A DNA stretch of 64,000 nt from Cyclonatronum proteinivorum (GTDB lineage: Bacteria; Bacteroidota; Rhodothermia; Balneolales; Cyclonatronaceae), in assembly GCF_003353065.1 (NCBI RefSeq), contig NZ_CP027806.1, positions 778,997-842,996 on the forward strand, written 5' to 3'. Under the pieces are notes generated by a model. The model had not been told where the DNA came from. It was given only the letters and a program-made list of their open reading frames with translations, and searched no databases. Below, one piece after another: positions 44,142 to 51,598 of this stretch; the stretch's first letter is position 1; every line of letters starts with the position of its first letter. The position numbers and the translations under genes are program-made.

Positions 44142-44888
44142 ATCGAAAAATAGGGTGTTGGGTTGGATGCTAATCCGGAACAGGAAGGCTTTCCGGAATG
44201 AAGGGCTTCATAGGCCTCAATCATTCAAAAGCCTGAAAAAAAACAGATTAGTAAGGTACGGTTTCTCAGGGCAGGGTTCAATGTGTTTATAATAAGGTCA
44301 TGCGAACCGGAACAGGCACTGTGATGGCTTAAAATCAGCGAAAAGGGCCGGCGCAGCCAAACAAGCGCATAACACAGTCGCCAATAAGTATTCGGCGTAT
44401 CACTGTGCAAAAAACGAGCCGGAATACGCCCATGAAGCAGAACTTCAGAAACACGTTTCATCAAACCCGGTTGGTGTGTAAGAACGCGGGTTATTTCCTG
44501 TCGGCTTCAAAATAGAAATATCGCGGAAAATGGGCCTAACCCCGTTGCGGGCTAACCTCTTTGGTTGCCTCAGGGGGAATGAAGGCGCCCGTGTACTACC
44601 GGCTCCGTCCGCTGTTTATTGCCTGTGGTTTAGAAGCCATGAACGTTTCCTGAGTGAAAATACGGGCCGAACCCGGGCTGACAGAAAAACGGAAAGTACG
44701 GTTTCGGTTTCATTGAAATTACCCTTATTTTTAGGGTCTTTTATTTTTGCAGTAATGTAATGCGTGAAATGCGTCTGTGCCGAATGCAGGCTGACGCATT
44801 TTTTTATGAAGCGGACACACTACTGTAAGCAATTCAATTCACTATCACACAGTTTCAAGTAACCCTATAGAATAGTCAGGAATTTTCC
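44142..44888. other. Intergenic region secA / rpmH
   Basis: About 750 bp between divergent genes with no convincing coding frame. It holds a TATTTTTG element (44742-44749) and a hairpin with T run (44769-44805), both ahead of rpmH. No cluster of DnaA boxes was found, so there is no sign of an origin here. Otherwise nothing was recognised. Confidence 0.5.
44769..44805 (+). terminator. Terminator or attenuator in the rpmH leader
   Basis: ATGCGTC (44769-44775) pairs with GACGCAT (44793-44799) and is followed by seven T residues. It lies 84 bp before rpmH, downstream of a TATTTTTG element, so it could attenuate rpmH-rnpA-yidD-yidC transcription. Confidence 0.5.
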
Positions 44889-45044
44889 ATGAAACGTACG
44901 TATCAGCCAAGTCGTCGCAAACGCGCTAACAAGCACGGTTTTCGCAGCAGAATGGAAACCGCCAACGGACGCAAAGTCCTTAAGCGCCGCCGTGCCAAAG
45001 GCCGTCACAGGCTAACGGTAAGCGATGCACGACCCTCTAAATAA
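44889..45044 (+). CDS. rpmH: Ribosomal protein bL34
   Basis: A 51-aa basic protein with the invariant pattern [38 protein letters not shown]. It is part of the 50S subunit. The last 20 bp overlap the start of rnpA in another frame, a layout known from Thermus. The gene opens the conserved rpmH-rnpA-yidD-yidC cluster. Confidence 0.98.
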   Translation: MKRTYQPSRRKRANKHGFRSRMETANGRKVLKRRRAKGRHRLTVSDARPSK

Positions 45045-45468
45045 TTCTGATTCGCAAAAACGCAACAAGCTTCCAAGAAGCCGGATTCTGCGCGGTCGTG
45101 GCGCATTTGACCGGGTATTCAGGAACGGCACAAGGCTTTCAGGCGCCGTTGTTGATGCCCGCTATCTCGTGACCGGCCTGCCAGGTACCATGGTAAAAAC
45201 AGGCTTTGCTGCGGGACGAAAATCAGGAGGGGCACCGCAGCGAAACCGGCTCAAACGCCTGATGCGCGAAGCATGGCGCCTGAATCAGCACCCGGTTAAT
45301 GAAGCCAACGCGCGCAGGCAGCCGCCTGCCGAACTTCATATCGTACTGATCGCCAAAAAAAAGGCACCTCTTTTTGAACAGGTTGTTCAGGATGTTCAGG
45401 CTCATGCTTACGCCATCGCAGGTCTTTCAGGCGCAGACACGCAGACCGCGCAACACACGCACACGTAA
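45025..45468 (+). CDS. rnpA: Ribonuclease P protein component
   Basis: A 147-aa protein that assists the RNase P RNA in tRNA 5' processing. [15 protein letters not shown] is the N-terminal motif and the RNR motif is in [17 protein letters not shown]. The only reasonable start is ATG 45025 inside rpmH, so the two genes overlap by 20 bp out of frame. The C-terminal tail (TQTAQHTHT) is low-complexity. yidD follows after 6 bp. Confidence 0.93.
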   Translation: MHDPLNNSDSQKRNKLPRSRILRGRGAFDRVFRNGTRLSGAVVDARYLVTGLPGTMVKTGFAAGRKSGGAPQRNRLKRLMREAWRLNQHPVNEANARRQPPAELHIVLIAKKKAPLFEQVVQDVQAHAYAIAGLSGADTQTAQHTHT

Positions 45469-45474
45469 AAGCTG

Positions 45475-45720
45475 ATGAAGCGGATCATGGTTTTTTTTAT
45501 TGATATCTACCGGGTCGGAATTTCACCCTACTTTCCGCCATCCTGCCGCTATAGCCCGACTTGCAGCGCCTATGCACGGGAAGCCATCATGCTTCACGGA
45601 GCGCTTAAAGGAAGCTGGCTCGCACTGAAAAGAATAGGAAGCTGTCACCCGTGGAGCAAGGGCGGATTTGATCCGGTACCCGGCAGTGAAGCGGCCAAAA
45701 AGTCAGATCAGCACCCATGA
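45475..45720 (+). CDS. yidD: Membrane protein insertion efficiency factor YidD
   Basis: An 81-aa protein with the YidD signature: [28 protein letters not shown] and the second motif [19 protein letters not shown]. It has conserved cysteines and an amphipathic N-terminus, and acts with YidC. It lies between rnpA and yidC. Confidence 0.96.
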   Translation: MKRIMVFFIDIYRVGISPYFPPSCRYSPTCSAYAREAIMLHGALKGSWLALKRIGSCHPWSKGGFDPVPGSEAAKKSDQHP

Positions 45721-45784
45721 CCCGCGCTATGCAATGCAACGCATTACTCCTCCTGCAAACGCTTAATTAAAATGCTTACTACCT

Positions 45785-47605
45785 TTGGATCGTAATCAAA
45801 TCATCGGCATCATCCTCATCACGGTTGTGATGCTGGCATGGATGTTCTACATGGCTCCCACCGAGGAGCAGCTTGAGAGACAACAGCGCGAGCGGGAAAT
45901 GCGTGACAGCCTCAATGCCATTGAGCGCATTGACCGTGACGCGGCAGAGCAAAGCATTGGCGAGCTTCGCGAACTTGATGAGCCGCTGACAGCACGCGGC
46001 GTTTTCGGAAATATCGCCGTAACCGATACGGTTCTCACTACGGTCGAAACCCCGTTTCACCGCATTACCTTCTCCAACGCAGGGGGCGGCCCCGTTCAGT
46101 TTGAGCTGATGAACCACATTAAATATGACGGTTCACAGGTAACCTTGCTTGCGGATACCACCCGTTCCGCCTACAACCTCGGCTTCCTCTCCACCGAAAA
46201 CTACAACATCGACACGCAGGATTTGCTGTTCGTGCCCCGAACAACAGCATCCGAAATCAGTGTCGGTGCCGGAGAATCCGTTACCATAGCCTACGATCTG
46301 GTCCTTGATGACGGACGCACCCTCACCTTCGAGTACCTCATTACGGGCGACGGCTACGAGCTCGGGCTCAGCATTTTGTTCGACGGCGTGCGTGAGCTTA
46401 TCAGTGGCTCCTACTTTGAATTCGGCTGGCAGCCGCGCCTCCGCACCACCGAGCGCTCGCGCAGTCAGGAAGCCACATACTCCGCAGCCTTTGTATATGC
46501 CGGCGGCGCCCTCGATGATATCAACCTGACCTCCGCCGGAACCGAACGCCGCTCCATTACCGGAAACATTGGCTGGGTAGCCACCAAGAGCAAATTCTTC
46601 ACGCAGATTATTCAGCCGGTAGGCGAAACCGATGGTGCCATTCTCATGGCCGATGTCACCGGTCGTGATGACGATATCCGCACGCACTACCGCTCCATCA
46701 TGCGCTCTATGGTGCCCGCCGACGGCGAAAGTCAGTTCCGTTTGTTTGTCGGCCCCCTCGATCACCGGCACCTCAACGAATTTCATCCTGCCGCTTACGA
46801 TATGGTCGATACCGGCTTCCGCTTTTTACGCTGGTTCTCTGATCCCTTCGTAAACTGGATTGTGCTGCCCTTCTTCGGCTTCTTCGGCAACCTCCTCGGC
46901 AATTACGGCCTCGTCATTATCCTTTTTGCGTTCGTCGTCAAAATTGTGCTCTACCCGCTCACGAAGAAAAGCTTCGAGAGTATGGCTGCCATGCGCGAGC
47001 TGCAGCCGGAGATGAAAGCCATTCAGGAAAAATACAAGGAAGACCCGCAGGCCCAGCAGCAGGCCACCATGAAGCTCTTCAAAAAGGCCAAAGTAAACCC
47101 GCTCGGCGGCTGTTTACCAAACTTGCTTCAGGCTCCGGTACTGATTACGCTGTGGCGCTACTTCCAGAATTCAATCGAAATCCGTCAGGAAAGCTTCCTC
47201 TGGGCAAGCGACCTCTCCGCACCTGACGTCATTATACAGCTGCCCTTCAGTATCCCCCTACTTGGCGATTTTATCGCAGGATTTGTGTTGCTGATGTCGG
47301 CCACGATGGTACTGCAAATGAAGATCAGCGGTCAGGGTGCCGCCGCCAACCCGCAGATGAAGATTTTTACCTACATCCTGCCGGTCGTGCTCTTCTTCTT
47401 CTTCAATCAGTTCGCATCGGGCCTCTCGCTCTACTACCTCGTCTATAACCTCCTGTCCATCGGTCAGCAGATGATGATCAACAAGCAAATCGATCACGTC
47501 AAAATGATGGAAACCGTCGACAAAAAGAAAGCCCGTCAGATGGCAAAGGAGCAGAAGATGGAAGAGCGAAAAAAAATCAAGGAGTCACGCAATAAAGGCG
47601 AGTAA
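45785..47605 (+). CDS. yidC: Membrane protein insertase YidC
   Basis: A 606-aa insertase with an N-terminal helix (QIIGIILITVVMLAWMFY), a large periplasmic beta-sandwich (about residues 60-340) and the five-helix 60KD_IMP core. The core shows NYGLVIILFAFVVKIVLYPL, the coiled C1 loop, NPLGGCLPNLLQAPVLITL and FNQFASGLSLYYLVYN. The C-terminus is basic (ARQMAKEQKMEERKK). The start is TTG 45785. A terminator follows. Confidence 0.96.
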   Translation: MDRNQIIGIILITVVMLAWMFYMAPTEEQLERQQREREMRDSLNAIERIDRDAAEQSIGELRELDEPLTARGVFGNIAVTDTVLTTVETPFHRITFSNAGGGPVQFELMNHIKYDGSQVTLLADTTRSAYNLGFLSTENYNIDTQDLLFVPRTTASEISVGAGESVTIAYDLVLDDGRTLTFEYLITGDGYELGLSILFDGVRELISGSYFEFGWQPRLRTTERSRSQEATYSAAFVYAGGALDDINLTSAGTERRSITGNIGWVATKSKFFTQIIQPVGETDGAILMADVTGRDDDIRTHYRSIMRSMVPADGESQFRLFVGPLDHRHLNEFHPAAYDMVDTGFRFLRWFSDPFVNWIVLPFFGFFGNLLGNYGLVIILFAFVVKIVLYPLTKKSFESMAAMRELQPEMKAIQEKYKEDPQAQQQATMKLFKKAKVNPLGGCLPNLLQAPVLITLWRYFQNSIEIRQESFLWASDLSAPDVIIQLPFSIPLLGDFIAGFVLLMSATMVLQMKISGQGAAANPQMKIFTYILPVVLFFFFNQFASGLSLYYLVYNLLSIGQQMMINKQIDHVKMMETVDKKKARQMAKEQKMEERKKIKESRNKGE

Positions 47606-47650
47606 TCCCTGTTTAATAGACATCATACAACAAATACCCCCTCATTATTT

Positions 47651-47688
47651 AAGGGAGCTTTCCTGACAGGAAGCTCCCTTATTTTTTT
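47651..47688 (+). terminator. Terminator after yidC
   Basis: AAGGGAGCTTTCCTG and CAGGAAGCTCCCTT form a long stem with one-base loop and one mismatch, followed by ATTTTTTT. Confidence 0.9.
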
Positions 47689-47732
47689 GCACGAAGTTTT
47701 TCCGGCACCCCGACCAGATTCACCGCCCCCCC

Positions 47733-47897
47733 TTATTGCTCAGCCGCCGGCTTCCCATTCCCCGTATACCTGCCGACAAAATATCCGCCCAAAATAAAAA
47801 CAAAGGGATAGTTCTGATACAAACGTTCAAGCCCGGCAAGATTCAGAAGAATAAGCAGCCCGGCGAGACCGGCAATAAAAATAAGGTCGGTTTTCAT
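47733..47897 (-). CDS. Small two-helix membrane protein
   Basis: A 54-aa protein from ATG 47897. It has two hydrophobic segments (LIFIAGLAGLLILLNLAG and YPFVFILGGYFVGRY) separated by a short polar loop. No family was recognised, and a ribosome-binding site is not clear. It converges with yidC and lies beside a tandem duplication. Confidence 0.5.
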   Translation of the reverse strand: MKTDLIFIAGLAGLLILLNLAGLERLYQNYPFVFILGGYFVGRYTGNGKPAAEQ

Positions 47898-47951
47898 AGC
47901 ATGTAATTTAGGATTCTTCGGATTTCGCATGTATCGCAGATTTCTGCACAC

Positions 47952-48395
47952 AGCTGCACCCAAAGTAAGAAACAACACCCTCAGCCTGAAGCGCACGCCC
48001 GTATTGTTCCGGCCTTTGTTTTTTTGGGTAAAACTCAGAGAGCATCAATGCCTCCGTGGCAGATTGCGGGCTCCCAAACCAAAGATGGGTCCCTTGCTTT
48101 TTTTCTTCATACGCGCGGACGGTTCTCCGGACCCGCATCAGCCGTCCGGTACCTGTCGATGTACTCCCTGTTCAGCAGCACCCAAAGTAAGAAACAACAC
48201 CCTCAGCCTGAAGCCCGCGTCCGTATTGTTCCGGCCTTTGTTTTTTTGGGTAAAACTCAGAGAGCATCAATGCCTCCGTGACAGATTGCGGGCTCCCAAA
48301 CCAAAGATGGGTCCCTTGCTTTTTTTCTTCATACGCGCGGACGGTTCTCCGGACCCGCATCAGCCGTTCCATACCTGTCGATGTACTCTTTGGTG
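47952..48395. repeat. 222-bp tandem duplication covering the 3' end of a gene
   Basis: Copy 1 (47952-48173) and copy 2 (48174-48395) are adjacent, offset by 222 bp and differ at only about 15 to 20 positions. Copy 2 includes the last codons (KEYIDRY to the stop) of the membrane-protein gene at 48329, and copy 1 carries a broken version of that 3' end. No other gene is seen between 47898 and 48328. Confidence 0.9.
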
Positions 48396-48820
48396 AGCAG
48401 CACCAACCGCTCGGTTTGCATAAGCAGCCAAATCAGGCAGGTACCTTGAATCAGCATCCAGGCTTCGCGGCCCTCAAAGCCAAGGAAGCCGATGTTATAG
48501 GAAGGCGTCATGAGCAGCAGTGCGATACCGGCTGCGAGTCCGATCAAAAAGAAAAACCACGACAGCCTGACCGAAGCTACCCGCATCCGACGCAGCTCTG
48601 CCGTAACATCGGCCAGCTCAGCCGTCACATCCGCGGAAGACTGACCGCCTGCAGCAACGGTCTGCGGTGCATGTGCTTCGGCCTCCAAAGCCGCTACAGC
48701 CCGCATCACATCATCCTCAAAATCAGGGAAGGGCATGGAAGTTTCCGACTTACGCATCACTTCCGTCATAAAGTGATCGTCTTCGGGTCGGGGGGGAACA
48801 GGTGCAGGGTTAGGTTTCAT
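48329..48820 (-). CDS. Membrane protein coupled to ECF sigma factor (possible anti-sigma)
   Basis: A 163-aa protein with an N-terminal cytoplasmic part (Pro-rich start, then FPDFEDDVMRAVAALEAE) and two membrane helices in the C-terminal half (LSWFFFLIGLAAGIALLLM and MLIQGTCLIWLLM). Its ATG at 48820 overlaps the stop codon of the sigma gene as TGATG, the usual coupling of ECF sigma and anti-sigma genes. No zinc-finger motif is present, so the anti-sigma role is by position and topology only. Its 3' end lies in the tandem duplication. Confidence 0.8.
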   Translation of the reverse strand: MKPNPAPVPPRPEDDHFMTEVMRKSETSMPFPDFEDDVMRAVAALEAEAHAPQTVAAGGQSSADVTAELADVTAELRRMRVASVRLSWFFFLIGLAAGIALLLMTPSYNIGFLGFEGREAWMLIQGTCLIWLLMQTERLVLLTKEYIDRYGTADAGPENRPRV

Positions 48821-49383
48821 CACAAAAACAGGTCTTCGGGTTTAAGGCTGAAGGTCTTTTCGAGCAGGACACGCATGTTTTGGCGCGCCCGGTAAAGCAG
48901 CACTTTTACATGCGATTCACTCCAGGACGTAAGCCCGGTAATTTCGCGCACCGTGTAGCTTTCCAGATAAAAGAGCCTGAGCACCAGACTCTCACGCGCA
49001 TCAAGCCGGGCAAGGGCCTGATTGATGTAGTGCCGCTGATGGGCATCACGTATATCCCGGTCAGCGTCTGCCGGAACAGGCACAGCTGCCTCGGTTTCGG
49101 AAGTCAGAGCCGGGTTTTGGGAGTGCTGACGGGCCAGCGCAAGTGCCTCACGGATCACAATCCGGTGCAGCCAGGTCCGGAAAGCGGCTTCCCGGCGGAA
49201 ACTGCCCAAGTGCAGCCATGCCTGAACAAACGCCTGTTGAACGGCATCGCGGGCAGCATGGGGCTCCTTCAGCACCGACAGCGCCAGGCCCCAGGCGCTG
49301 TCCTTGTGGAGACGCACCAGGTGCCTGAACGCTTGCTGATCACCGGCAAGAACCGCATCAATATAGGCTTCCGAATCGGACAT
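48820..49383 (-). CDS. ECF-type RNA polymerase sigma factor
   Basis: A 187-aa sigma-70 family protein with regions 2 (DAVQQAFVQAWLHLGSFRREAAFRTWLHRI) and 4 (LVLRLFYLESYTVREITGLTSWSESHVKVLLYRAR). No C-terminal sensing domain is present. It lies between a DUF6249-like membrane gene upstream and a coupled membrane partner downstream on the same strand. Regulation by the downstream protein and autoregulation are likely but not shown. No recognisable target promoter was assigned. Confidence 0.93.
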   Translation of the reverse strand: MSDSEAYIDAVLAGDQQAFRHLVRLHKDSAWGLALSVLKEPHAARDAVQQAFVQAWLHLGSFRREAAFRTWLHRIVIREALALARQHSQNPALTSETEAAVPVPADADRDIRDAHQRHYINQALARLDARESLVLRLFYLESYTVREITGLTSWSESHVKVLLYRARQNMRVLLEKTFSLKPEDLFL

Positions 49384-49416
49384 GAACTGTTCAGCTTACT
49401 GGTTGGTAAACCATCA

Positions 49417-49965
49417 TCAGGATTTAGTCGTGGGTCCGGTTGGTGTACCAAACTGTGCTGAACGCGGTGCATCCGACTCCGCTTCTGCAGCTTTTCCTGC
49501 GTCAGGACTTTCGGCAGGCTGTTCGGGTGCTTCCTGCACGGGAGCCGACGGATTACTTACAGATTGGGAATCCGCAGGTGCTGTTCCCGCAGAAGTATCT
49601 CCGGTAAACGGCAGTTTTTCATCCGGACTCACTGGCTGCGTAGCTATCCGGATGGGATCGCTTGCGGTCTCTATCGGAAAAACGAGATAGGAGACCAGCA
49701 ACCCCAGTCCTGCAAGGGAGCCCCCAAGCCAAATGGTAAAAGCACTCATGAAATGCTCTTCAATAAATATGCCCAGGAAAAGCCCGAACGCGACAAAGCC
49801 AAGCCGCGCCCAGACATAACTTTTTCCGCCTTTGGGCACATCCGGAAAAACAATGCCTTTTTCCAGCATGGCAAGCCGCTCCTTATGTTTGAGAATGCGG
49901 TTTACAAGAAAAATAGCAAGCAGACTGAGAATCAAAAGAAAGGGGATGATTTCATCGAGATACAT
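49417..49965 (-). CDS. DUF6249-like membrane protein
   Basis: A 182-aa protein. The N-terminus is a helix (IIPFLLILSLLAIFLVNRIL) followed by KHKERLAMLEKGI, the motif seen in DUF6249 proteins that accompany ECF sigma genes in Bacteroidota. Two more helices follow, then a low-complexity Pro/Ala/Ser-rich tail of about 75 residues. It is 33 bp upstream of the sigma gene and may be part of the same signalling unit. Confidence 0.75.
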   Translation of the reverse strand: MYLDEIIPFLLILSLLAIFLVNRILKHKERLAMLEKGIVFPDVPKGGKSYVWARLGFVAFGLFLGIFIEEHFMSAFTIWLGGSLAGLGLLVSYLVFPIETASDPIRIATQPVSPDEKLPFTGDTSAGTAPADSQSVSNPSAPVQEAPEQPAESPDAGKAAEAESDAPRSAQFGTPTGPTTKS

Positions 49966-50126
49966 GGTCGTAAATGATTTAGGATGAAGGGAAAGTGTAT
50001 TGCTTAGAGCGCCCGGGCGGGGAACAGGTTACAAAAAAAGCTACAGACTTTTCTGCCTGTAGGTATTGCGACCATGCCGTATCTTAGAGCAAAAATGATG
50101 ACCTCCCGTTATTTTCAATTCAGCCC

Positions 50127-50678
50127 ATGATTTATCAGTTTCTTGACAGCAAACCTTTCTACGGTCCCTCCAACTTTATAGCTCCGAGTGCCGATATCAT
50201 CGGTGATGTACACCTCGGCGAAGAAAGCAGCGTATGGTTCAACTGCACCATACGCGGGGATGTAAACTTCATCCGCATCGGCAAGCGCTCCAACGTGCAG
50301 GATAACACCTGCATCCACGTGATGAACCAAACCGGCCCGACCATCATTGGCGATCAGGTCACCATCGGACATCAGGCCATGCTGCACGGCTGTACCGTGC
50401 GCGACCGCGTGCTGATTGGCATGAGCGTGACCGTGCTCGATAAGGCCGTAATCGAAAGCGACTGCATCATCGGGGCCGGCAGCCTGGTCACACCCGGCAA
50501 AGTAATGCCCTCAGGCTGGCTCTGCATGGGCCGCCCGGCCAAGCCTGTCCGCAAACTAACTGATGAAGAACGGACCTCCGTCATAGAATACTCCGATAAC
50601 TACGTAAAATACAGCCGCACCTACCTGCGCCTCGATACGTACGACACCAACCCTTTCTACAAAAAACAAACGGAATAA
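50127..50678 (+). CDS. Gamma-class carbonic anhydrase-like hexapeptide protein
   Basis: A 183-aa left-handed beta-helix protein (repeats such as IIGDVHLGEESSVWFNCTI). Metal-ligand histidines are in TCIHVMNQ, IGHQAMLHG. The catalytic Arg-type motif RGDVNFIRIG is present. The family includes gamma carbonic anhydrases and PaaY/YrdA; activity is not certain. It is monocistronic, with an upstream region lacking a strict promoter match. Confidence 0.9.
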   Translation: MIYQFLDSKPFYGPSNFIAPSADIIGDVHLGEESSVWFNCTIRGDVNFIRIGKRSNVQDNTCIHVMNQTGPTIIGDQVTIGHQAMLHGCTVRDRVLIGMSVTVLDKAVIESDCIIGAGSLVTPGKVMPSGWLCMGRPAKPVRKLTDEERTSVIEYSDNYVKYSRTYLRLDTYDTNPFYKKQTE

Positions 50679-50819
50679 ACGCCGGATCATCAGCCGGGAT
50701 GAAATCAGAATATCTGCCCTGAGATGGTAAGCATCTGCAGGCCAACCGGATACTAAGCCTGGTTTATCTTCGTTTGTGGCGAAATGTTCCCATTACCGTT
50801 AACCTATTCAAAAAAAGCA

Positions 50820-51296
50820 ATGATTACTAAGGAAGAAGTCAACACCGCTCAGCTAAACTGGGGTAATGCCATTGTTGAAATCGGCAAGCTTAAGGACAAG
50901 CCCGTTCAGGAACTTAAAGACAAGACGTCCGCGATGATTCGCGAACTCTATCATTTTGAAGGCGGTCCCATCATGTTTAAACCTACCCGCGCAAAGGATA
51001 ACCCCTTCAGGGGCGACTTTGACGCTGCGCTCTCGTACTTCATCGGCCACAACGAAAACTTCGCCGAAGACGATGGGTTTGCCCTTCAGCCCTGGACGGC
51101 TGTCCGTTTTGAAAACTTCCACGTACAGCTCGAGAGCAAGCGGGCTATCGCCATGGGCGAGTACTTCTTCACCACGGAAGACGGGGAAGAGAAAAAAGTA
51201 GAGTACACCTTCGGCTATGTGAAAGTACCCTCCGGAGCGCTAAAAATTGACCTGCACCACTCCTCTGTACCTTTTGCGCCAACCCTCGGCAAGTAA
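50820..51296 (+). CDS. NTF2/SnoaL-like protein
   Basis: A 158-aa protein with a probable cone-shaped NTF2-like fold. Notable features are AQLNWGNAIVEIG, FEGGPIMFKPTRA, FALQPWTAVRFENFH, MGEYFFTTEDGEEKKVEYTFGY and KIDLHHSSVPF. Close relatives exist in marine and alkaliphilic bacteria and are often mis-annotated as phosphoribosyl-AMP cyclohydrolase; no such motif is visible here. ATG 50820 is preferred over an upstream ATG. A terminator follows. Confidence 0.8.
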   Translation: MITKEEVNTAQLNWGNAIVEIGKLKDKPVQELKDKTSAMIRELYHFEGGPIMFKPTRAKDNPFRGDFDAALSYFIGHNENFAEDDGFALQPWTAVRFENFHVQLESKRAIAMGEYFFTTEDGEEKKVEYTFGYVKVPSGALKIDLHHSSVPFAPTLGK

Positions 51297-51335
51297 AAGA
51301 CGCGCAAGCGGGCAGCACAAATAAGACCTGTTTTC

Positions 51336-51379
51336 AAACCCTCAGCACGCCCATACGGATTGGGTGCTGGGGGTTTTTT
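51336..51379 (+). terminator. Terminator after the NTF2-like gene
   Basis: AAACCCTCAGCAC (51336-51348) pairs with GTGCTGGGGGTTT (51364-51376), leaving a 15-nt loop and a T run. Confidence 0.85.
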
Positions 51380-51437
51380 ATGGATGTAAGTCCGCATCCT
51401 TCAACGGCTAAAAAAAACAGCATCCATATTTTGATGG

Positions 51438-51519
51438 TTAACCCGCATTATTCACGATTAAACGGGCTTTATTTGCTTAGTGTGAGTTAAAATTTGGCTT
51501 CGTGAATAATGCGGTTTAA
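51438..51519. mobile_element. MITE-like element copy 2 (74 bp) with TTAA target duplication
   Basis: The element is 51442-51515, with ends CCCGCATTATTCACG and (inverted) ACCGCATTATTCACG, 14 of 15 matching. TTAA occurs directly on both sides (51438-51441 and 51516-51519). Its interior aligns, in inverted orientation, with the last 59 bp of the 226-bp copy at 13137-13362 (shared AAGCCAAA, TTAACT, ACACT and AATAAA blocks). It lies 80 bp upstream of the acetoacetyl-CoA synthetase gene. Confidence 0.8.
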
Positions 51520-51598
51520 GCGGTATCGTGCTGATTCTGTATATTCGGCAAAAGCCCGGCACGGGCTGCGCAACTGATTCGACTCTAACTATTTTCTG

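Noticed and set aside
44142-44888. Replication origin near rpmH
   Set aside because: rpmH often lies near dnaA, but dnaA is absent and no cluster of TTATCCACA-type boxes was found.
47929-48396. 155-codon frame over the tandem duplication
   Set aside because: It repeats itself because the DNA is duplicated, and it is antisense to the real 3' end of the membrane-protein gene.
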